A stretch of DNA of 32,418 bases, taken from positions 1 through 32,418 of the forward strand of contig RGAU01000004.1 in assembly GCA_009919975.1 (NCBI GenBank). The letters run 5' to 3'. Source of the stretch: Gammaproteobacteria bacterium (GTDB taxonomy: Bacteria; Pseudomonadota; Gammaproteobacteria; Pseudomonadales; Azotimanducaceae). Below the pieces are notes generated by a model. The model had not been told where the DNA came from and made no database searches. It saw only the letters and a program-made list of their open reading frames with translations. The position numbers and the translations under genes were made by a program. This document shows positions 26,620 to 32,418 of this stretch, in pieces; within the stretch, counting starts at the first letter, position 1, and every line of letters starts with the position of its first letter.

Positions 26620-28094
26620 GTAAGCCGTGCTAGCCCTTCCTCCTGAAGGACGGCTTCATCCGCATCGGAGGGATCGTTTCCGGCGTTATCCCGGGCCCGG
26701 ACCCGCTCCCGAAGAACGGCCTCCGGGGCTTCGCAGCGCACGAGCACCGACGGCACCTTGAGGGTTTCGCCCAGGGTTTCGAAGCGCTTCAGAGCGTCCG
26801 CGTTTAGAAACGTCGCATCGACCATCACCGCAAAGCCACTGTTGAGGTGCTGCTGCGCGAGATCTAGAAGCCGTCCATAGGTGCGTTCGCTCATTTCCGG
26901 GCCGTAGCGCACGGCGCGTTCCTCTGCGTTTGCGGGCCGCGTCTCCGGCGCAAGGCCCAAAAGTCGCTTCCGCTCCACATCGCTCCGCAGGCAAAGCGCG
27001 CCCAACGCCGGACCCAGCCGCTGTCCCCAGTAGGATTTGCCACTTCCGGACAGGCCCTGCAGGAGCACCAGCGCGGGCCTAGACAGCGGCGCCTCGGCGA
27101 GCGTCACCTGCGCTTCTAGCCGGGTAATGCAGTCCTGCCGCGCCTCTGGGGCGGCCTGGGCCAGATCGAGGGCCGCGACCTTGGCGCGCACCAGCGCGCG
27201 ATAGCGCACGTAATAAGGCAGCACGGCGATGCCATCGTGGTCTCCCGAGCCATCAAGCCACCCCTGGAGCAAGCTGAAGGCTTCTCGGGAGGCCCCCCGA
27301 GCTCGTAAGTCCATGAAAAGAAAGGCTAAATCGCTAACGGTGTCGATCCACCGGAGCTGGGGAGAAAAGTCAATGCAATCAAAGGCTTGGACCGTATCTT
27401 GGTAGAGGCAGAGATTTTTCAGGTGGAGATCCCCGTGGCCTTCGCGGATAAAACCCTGGGCAAGCCGGTCTCTGAAGCGGGGGGCGAGGGCCGCGCCCTC
27501 CTCCAGGCCTTGCTGCTCTAGCGCGGCGAGGCGCGCAGCGCCATCGTGCAAGTAAGCCACCTTGGGCCAGAGATGGAAGAAGTTGGCTGCCACGGGCTTT
27601 TGCACCGCGTCGACGGTTCCCCAGGGGCCGCTTTCCGGGGCGCGCTCAAAGTCCGCCTGGCGGGCCGCCCAGTGGCCGCCAAAGGCGCGAAGGGCGTCGG
27701 CGGACAGCGCGTCCCGGGCGAGCTGCTCATCGAGCTGGGCCGCCTGAGGGAAGCGCGCCATAAGCACGGCAATCTCTTCCCCTGCCTCCGGGTCGTCGAC
27801 GATTTCAAAGCCCGTGCCCCGGCGGCGAAAGGCCACCACCCCTTGGTAGAGATCCGGGGCGAAGCGGCCGTTTAAGCGCAGCTCCTCCTCGCAGCAGGCG
27901 CGCCGGCGGCTCAGGGTGGAAAAGTCGAGAAAGCCAAAGTTGACGGGCTTTTTAATCTTTAGGGCGTAGTTTTCGCTGAGCAGCACCCAGGCGCTGTGGG
28001 TGGTGATGCGCGTGAGCGCCTCGCAGGGCTCGAAGGGCCAGCGGGCGGGATGGGTTTCAAAGTGCGTTACCAGGGCTTCGCCGATGCCAGTCAT
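26607..28094 (-). CDS. Bifunctional aminoglycoside phosphotransferase-like / P-loop kinase protein
   Basis: N-terminal APH-like HGDLHLKNLCLYQDTVQAFDCIDFSPQLRWIDTVSDLAFLFMDL; C-terminal Walker A LLQGLSGSGKSYWGQRLG. Start set at MTGIGEALV. Confidence 0.85.
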   Translation of the reverse strand: MTGIGEALVTHFETHPARWPFEPCEALTRITTHSAWVLLSENYALKIKKPVNFGFLDFSTLSRRRACCEEELRLNGRFAPDLYQGVVAFRRRGTGFEIVDDPEAGEEIAVLMARFPQAAQLDEQLARDALSADALRAFGGHWAARQADFERAPESGPWGTVDAVQKPVAANFFHLWPKVAYLHDGAARLAALEQQGLEEGAALAPRFRDRLAQGFIREGHGDLHLKNLCLYQDTVQAFDCIDFSPQLRWIDTVSDLAFLFMDLRARGASREAFSLLQGWLDGSGDHDGIAVLPYYVRYRALVRAKVAALDLAQAAPEARQDCITRLEAQVTLAEAPLSRPALVLLQGLSGSGKSYWGQRLGPALGALCLRSDVERKRLLGLAPETRPANAEERAVRYGPEMSERTYGRLLDLAQQHLNSGFAVMVDATFLNADALKRFETLGETLKVPSVLVRCEAPEAVLRERVRARDNAGNDPSDADEAVLQEEGLARLTVML

Positions 28095-28180
28095 TGCCGC
28101 GCCAGTCCTTTGCCTTGAGCCTCTTGGTTCTCCCTCTGGCCAGGGTACACTTAAGGCGTTCCGTTTAGGGGAGTTTGTCC

Positions 28181-28702
28181 ATGTTCCAAGGCCTAGGGCG
28201 CGGGTTTGCGGCAATGGCCCTGCTGCTGTTGGCCCTGGGCGCCAGCGCAGCGGAGGTGCGACGCCTGAAATGGACCGAGCTGATTCCCGCGCATCTGGCG
28301 GCCACGCCCTTGACGCCGTTGGCGATTGATCACGCGAGCCCCGACCCCATGGCCCAGCCCACCCCCTGGGGCCCCCTCGCCATGAGCGAACTCGTGGTCC
28401 CGGAGCTCGACGCCACTCGGGTGCGCATCCCCGGCTTTATCGTGCCCCTGAACATTACCCGGGACCAAACGGTGGACGAATTTCTGCTCGTGCCCTACTT
28501 CGGCGCCTGCGTCCACGTGCCGCCGCCCCCGGCGAATCAGATTATCTACGTCACGACGACCCAAGGCTTGGCCGCAGACCGGATTTACGAAGCCTGGGAA
28601 GTAGAGGGCGTGCTGCGAACGGCGGCGGTAGACAGCGCCATGGCTCAGGCGGCCTATCAAATTGAGGCCGAGGACGTTGTGCTTTATGGAGGTGGACGAT
28701 GA
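28181..28702 (+). CDS. DUF3299-family exported protein
   Basis: Signal-like N-terminus; RIPGFIVPLNITRDQTVDEFLLVPYFGACVHVPPPPANQIIYV is the DUF3299 core. Confidence 0.85.
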   Translation: MFQGLGRGFAAMALLLLALGASAAEVRRLKWTELIPAHLAATPLTPLAIDHASPDPMAQPTPWGPLAMSELVVPELDATRVRIPGFIVPLNITRDQTVDEFLLVPYFGACVHVPPPPANQIIYVTTTQGLAADRIYEAWEVEGVLRTAAVDSAMAQAAYQIEAEDVVLYGGGR

Positions 28703-29166
28703 CGAGCCCCCATTATCACGATCACGATGCCTGTGTGGCCTCAGCCCTCGCCGCGGCGGAGCGCATATGCTCCCTGAAGAGCGCCCGCTTGACGCCCAAT
28801 CGTCGGCGCGTGCTTGAATTGATTTGGAGCTCCCATGATGTGGTGGGCGCCTACGATTTGCTGGCGGCGCTGCAAAAGGAAGATCCGGCGGCTAAACCTC
28901 CTACCGTCTATCGAGCCCTCGAGTTCCTGCTTGAGCTGGGGCTGATCCATCGCATCGAATCGGCCAACGGCTTTACGCGTTGCGAAGCCCCCGAGGGGTC
29001 TCACGTGTGCCAGTTCCTGATCTGCGATGAGTGTGGCTTGGTTGAGGAGCTTCATTCTTCCAAGCTGGCCTCGGCCCTTGAAGCTCAAGCCGAAGACGCG
29101 GGCTTTGAGCCGACCTTTCAAACCGTTGAGGTGCGGGGTCGCTGCCGCGGCTGCGTGTCCGCTTAA
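28699..29166 (+). CDS. zur: Fur-family regulator, Zur-like
   Basis: RLTPNRRRVLELIWSSHDVVGAYDLLAAL, PPTVYRALEFLLELGLIHRIES, CQFLICDECGLVEE and RGRCRGC zinc-site cysteines; ATGA overlap with DUF3299. Confidence 0.85.
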   Translation: MTSPHYHDHDACVASALAAAERICSLKSARLTPNRRRVLELIWSSHDVVGAYDLLAALQKEDPAAKPPTVYRALEFLLELGLIHRIESANGFTRCEAPEGSHVCQFLICDECGLVEELHSSKLASALEAQAEDAGFEPTFQTVEVRGRCRGCVSA

Positions 29167-29179
29167 GTAAGGATTCCCC

Positions 29180-30091
29180 ATGAAACTGGCCCGCTTTCGC
29201 CCCGCTGGTGGAGAAATCGCTGAGCTCGGCGTGCTCCGGGGAGAGGCGCTCGATGCCTTCGTACCCTTTTCTGGCCTGGGGGCGGCGCTCCCCGGCGGCG
29301 AAGCCCCGAAGGATCTTCGCGTCTGCTTGGCTTGGTCCTCGGCCGAGCGTAAGGCCGTGGCCGAGGCCGCTAGGACAGCAGAAGCGCACCCCCTCAGCGA
29401 AGGCACCCTCCTCGCCCCCCTGAAGCCAGAGAAATGCCTGGCCATTGGGCTGAACTACAAGGCCCATGCCGAGGAGTTCGGCGGGACCGTGGCCCCCTGC
29501 CCTACGGTCTTCACGAAGCAGGTGAGCTGCATCACGGGCCCCTTTGCGCCGATCCATCGGCCGCGCGTCTCCGAGGCCCTCGATTACGAAGGGGAAATGG
29601 TGCTGGTGATTGGGAAACGCTGCCGCCACGTTCCGGAAGCTCGCGCCCTGGAGGTGGTGGGAGCCTATTGCGTCGGAAACGACGTCAGCGTCCGTGATTG
29701 GCAGCTGCAGACGCCCCAGTTCACCATGGGCAAATCCTTCGATACCCATGGCCCGATCGGTCCGTACCTGACCACGGCAGACGAGATCAACGATCCTCAA
29801 GCGCTGAACCTTCAGACCTGGGTGAATGGCGAACTGCGGCAGGAAAGCAGCACGGCGCTCATGATCTTCTCCTGCGCCCAGCTCATTGCCCATTTGTCCA
29901 CGGCCTTCACCTTAGAGCCGGGGGACATGATCTTTACGGGCACCCCTGCGGGTATTGGTCATGCCATGAAGCCCCCGGCCTACCTCAAGGTCGGGGATCG
30001 GGTGCGCGTGGCCGTAGAAGGCCTTGGAGAAATCGAGAACGTGGTGGTGGCGGAGCCCGAGACCACGGCGCTGCCCTTCCCCGCTGCCTAG
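29180..30091 (+). CDS. Fumarylacetoacetate hydrolase-family protein
   Basis: KCLAIGLNYKAHAEEFG, LDYEGEMVLVIGKRCRHV, GNDVSVRDWQL, GKSFDTHGPIGPYL, LEPGDMIFTGTPAGIGHAMKPP. Confidence 0.92.
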   Translation: MKLARFRPAGGEIAELGVLRGEALDAFVPFSGLGAALPGGEAPKDLRVCLAWSSAERKAVAEAARTAEAHPLSEGTLLAPLKPEKCLAIGLNYKAHAEEFGGTVAPCPTVFTKQVSCITGPFAPIHRPRVSEALDYEGEMVLVIGKRCRHVPEARALEVVGAYCVGNDVSVRDWQLQTPQFTMGKSFDTHGPIGPYLTTADEINDPQALNLQTWVNGELRQESSTALMIFSCAQLIAHLSTAFTLEPGDMIFTGTPAGIGHAMKPPAYLKVGDRVRVAVEGLGEIENVVVAEPETTALPFPAA

Positions 30092-30094
30092 GCC

Positions 30095-31090
30095 CTAAGC
30101 CGCTTCGGCCTTCAAGGAGAAGGCCTCCGCAAGGCGCTGGTAGCTGAGCTCCCGCTGCTCATGCTCGGGCGTGATGGTGATCACGTTGCAGTGATCGGCC
30201 CCCGTTTCTTCGAGCAGCGCACTCAGGCGGCTGCGAACCACGCCTGGCGTTCCGGCGATGGCATGGCTCCCTCCGTCGGGGCCATCGGTGCCCAAAATGC
30301 GTTCCGCTTCCTCGATGGTCGGCCAGGGGCCGGCCTCTCCTCGCATCAGCCGTTGGCGCCAGAGATCTCGGCAGCGCGCCAGGGCCGCGGCTTCCCGGGG
30401 CGTATCGGCGCAGAGGGCAAAGACCCCTAGGGAACTGTACGGCGCTCCCAGCGTAGGCGAAGGCCGGAAGCGGTCCCGGTAGAGCTTCAAGATCGCCGCG
30501 GCGTGGTCCGGGGCGATGAAGTGGGCGAAGGCAAAGCGCAGCCCCAGGTGCGCCGCCAGCTGGGCGCTTTGATCCGTGGAGCCCAGCAGCCAAAGCTCCG
30601 GCGCCGAGGGGATTTTAGGCCCGCAGGGCACGGTGCTCAGGGCTTGGGTATGGGGTGTTCCATCGATGAGCCAGGCTTGGAGGTCGGCGACCTTCGCCGC
30701 GAAGTAGTCTGCGCCCACGGCATTACCGTAGCCCAGGGCCGCCGTGGTGTGTCCATCGGCGCCCGGTGCTCGGCCGATCCCTAGATCGATACGACCGGGA
30801 AAAAGCGCCTCGAGGACGCGGAACTGCTCCGCCACCTTGAAGGGGGAATAATGCATAAGCATGACGCCCCCGGTCCCGACCCGGAGGGTGGAGGTGGCGC
30901 TGGCAATGCGGGCGGTGAGAATTTCCGGGGCCGGCCCGGCGAGGGCTTGCCCCCCGTGGTGCTCTGCGAGCCAGTAGCGATCAAAGCCGAGGGCTTCGAC
31001 GTGCTGGGCGAGGCGCACGGATTCCCCGAGCGCCTCGACCGGCGTGCTCCCCGGACGAACCGGGGTTTGGTCCAATACGCCGAAGCGCAT
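30095..31090 (-). CDS. LLM-class (luciferase-like) flavin-dependent oxidoreductase
   Basis: MRFGVLDQTPVRPGSTPVEALGESVRLAQHVEALGFDRYWLAEHHGGQALAGPAPEILTARIASATSTLRVGTGGVMLMHYSPFKVAEQFRVLEALFPGRIDLGIGRAPG. Confidence 0.93.
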   Translation of the reverse strand: MRFGVLDQTPVRPGSTPVEALGESVRLAQHVEALGFDRYWLAEHHGGQALAGPAPEILTARIASATSTLRVGTGGVMLMHYSPFKVAEQFRVLEALFPGRIDLGIGRAPGADGHTTAALGYGNAVGADYFAAKVADLQAWLIDGTPHTQALSTVPCGPKIPSAPELWLLGSTDQSAQLAAHLGLRFAFAHFIAPDHAAAILKLYRDRFRPSPTLGAPYSSLGVFALCADTPREAAALARCRDLWRQRLMRGEAGPWPTIEEAERILGTDGPDGGSHAIAGTPGVVRSRLSALLEETGADHCNVITITPEHEQRELSYQRLAEAFSLKAEAA

Positions 31091-31105
31091 GGCAGCCTGG
31101 GGCCC

Positions 31106-32317
31106 TTAGAGCCCCAGAACCAGCTTCGCCATGATGTTGCGCTGCACTTCGTTAGACCCCGCATAGATGGAGGCCTTGCGAATGTTGAAGTGATGCAGCG
31201 GCGCCTTAGCAGAGGTCCAGTCGTAGACCGGCTCTTCGTTCATGCCTGCGCTTGGGTCTGGGTGGTGGAAGGGAATGCCCTGGGCCCCCACCGTTTCCAG
31301 CGCGAGCTCTGCCACCTGCTGCTGGAGCTCCGTGCCCCGGCACTTGAGCATGGACGATTCCGGCCCCACGTTTTGTCCGGAGGACAGGGCGCTCAAGATT
31401 CGCAGCTCCGTGAACTCCATGGCGCGGATGGCGATTTCCGTATCCGCCAGCTTGCGCTGGTAGCCAGGATCGGCAGCAAGGGGCTCGCCGCTGGCTTCGA
31501 GCTGGCTGGCATAGCTGCGGATGCGGTCGAGCTTCGCAAGCAGCGCCGGAGCGTAGGCGTTGCCGCGCTCGAACTCCAGGAGGTACTTGGCGTAGGTCCA
31601 GCCCTTCCCTTCTTCCCCGATAAGATTTTCCGCCGGGACCTTCACGTTCTCGAAGAAGACCGTGTTGATTTCCTGGTGCCCCGGGGGCGGGTTATCGATG
31701 GTGACGATGGGGTTTACCGTGATGCCTTCACTCTTCATATCGATGAGGAGGAAGGAAATGCCATCCTGGCGCTTCTCTTCCTTCGAGGTGCGCACGAGGC
31801 AGAAAATCATGTCGGCGTGCTGGCCCAGGGTGGTCCAGGTTTTCGTGCCGTTGACGATGTAGTGATCGCCGTCGCGCTTGGCCGTGGTCCCCAGGGAGGC
31901 CAGGTCAGAGCCGGAGCCGGGCTCGGAATAGCCCTGGCACCACCACACCTTGGAGTCCCGGATATCGGGGAGGTACTTCTCCTTCTGCGCCTGAGAGCCG
32001 TACTTCATGATCACCGGCGCCACCATGGTGACCCCAAAGGGCAGCACGCGCGGGGCGCTGGCTTTGGACATCTCGAGGTCGAAGATGTACTTCTGGGTGG
32101 CCGTCCAGCTGGGACCGCCCCACTCCGCCGGCCAGTTCGGCACGGCCCAGCCTTTCTTGGCGAGGCGCTGTTGCCATTCAATTTGAAGCGTCTTGGACAG
32201 GTGCCCGGTGGGGCTGCGCTGCAGCACTTCCCGCATGTCTGGCGTGAGGTTTTCGTCGATAAAGGCCTTAACCTCAGCCTGGAAGGCGAGATCCTCGGCG
32301 GAGAACTCAACGTTCAT
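31106..32317 (-). CDS. Acyl-CoA dehydrogenase
   Basis: MNVEFSAEDLAFQAEVKAFIDENL, WCQGYSEPGSGSDLASLGTTA, DHYIVNGTKTWTTLGQHADMIFCLVRT, AGSNEVQRNIMAKLVLGL. Start set at MNVEF. Confidence 0.93.
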   Translation of the reverse strand: MNVEFSAEDLAFQAEVKAFIDENLTPDMREVLQRSPTGHLSKTLQIEWQQRLAKKGWAVPNWPAEWGGPSWTATQKYIFDLEMSKASAPRVLPFGVTMVAPVIMKYGSQAQKEKYLPDIRDSKVWWCQGYSEPGSGSDLASLGTTAKRDGDHYIVNGTKTWTTLGQHADMIFCLVRTSKEEKRQDGISFLLIDMKSEGITVNPIVTIDNPPPGHQEINTVFFENVKVPAENLIGEEGKGWTYAKYLLEFERGNAYAPALLAKLDRIRSYASQLEASGEPLAADPGYQRKLADTEIAIRAMEFTELRILSALSSGQNVGPESSMLKCRGTELQQQVAELALETVGAQGIPFHHPDPSAGMNEEPVYDWTSAKAPLHHFNIRKASIYAGSNEVQRNIMAKLVLGL

Positions 32318-32418
32318 AGGTGCTCCCTCGTGGTTAATCACAGCGGTGCCCGCTCACCCCGAGTATACGCAGCGATTTCCTCCTTTGCATTGCCTTGACC
32401 ACCGCTTTTTCCCGGGCT

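Noticed and set aside
26605-26624. LexA-type site near ATAACATAACAGTA
   Set aside because: The only CAG lacks a CTG at the correct 10-nt spacing; the pattern fits a Zur-type palindrome better.
30851-32398. 515-aa plus-strand ORF
   Set aside because: Antisense to clear LLM oxidoreductase and acyl-CoA dehydrogenase coding sequence; no domain motifs of its own.
1-32418. Prophage, transposon, CRISPR or defence island
   Set aside because: No integrase, transposase, phage structural, Cas or abortive-infection-type proteins recognised; nearly all genes look like core metabolism, repair and transport.

Overview
High-GC (about two-thirds G+C by eye), gammaproteobacterium-like chromosomal window, densely coding, with no RNA gene, CRISPR array, prophage or transposase that I can support. 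Left to right: imuA-imuB translesion genes behind a LexA box (imuB runs off the left edge and is missing from the ORF track); a Tat-signal HisC-like aminotransferase; a 2OG-Fe(II) oxygenase; a lipoprotein-type gamma-glutamyltranspeptidase and an M28/PSMA-like peptidase; isocitrate lyase with an apparent frameshift; a class-A beta-lactamase-like serine hydrolase; a VRR-NUC (FAN1-like) nuclease plus Fe-S helicase pair behind a perfect LexA box; TauE/SafE; MatB-like acyl-CoA ligase, alpha/beta hydrolase and a lesioned MBL-fold gene; an SDR; a two-component system resembling the 'proteobacterial dedicated sortase' HK/RR; PnuC and NadR-like kinase; APH-like kinase and Fe-ADH; MerC with a candidate Zur box; an APH/P-loop kinase fusion; DUF3299 and Zur-like regulator; FAH-family protein; LLM flavin oxidoreductase; acyl-CoA dehydrogenase. 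Most notable: (1) two separate SOS-type cassettes, one a two-nuclease/one-helicase module; (2) a single-nucleotide-loop G-quadruplex motif inside the loop of a long inverted repeat in the aceA divergent intergenic region; (3) TAG as the majority stop codon, with TGA seen only where genes overlap; (4) five apparent frame lesions, which need checking as assembly errors versus real; (5) a sortase-type two-component system with no sortase in view; (6) a Zur-box/MerC/DUF3299/Zur zinc neighbourhood.
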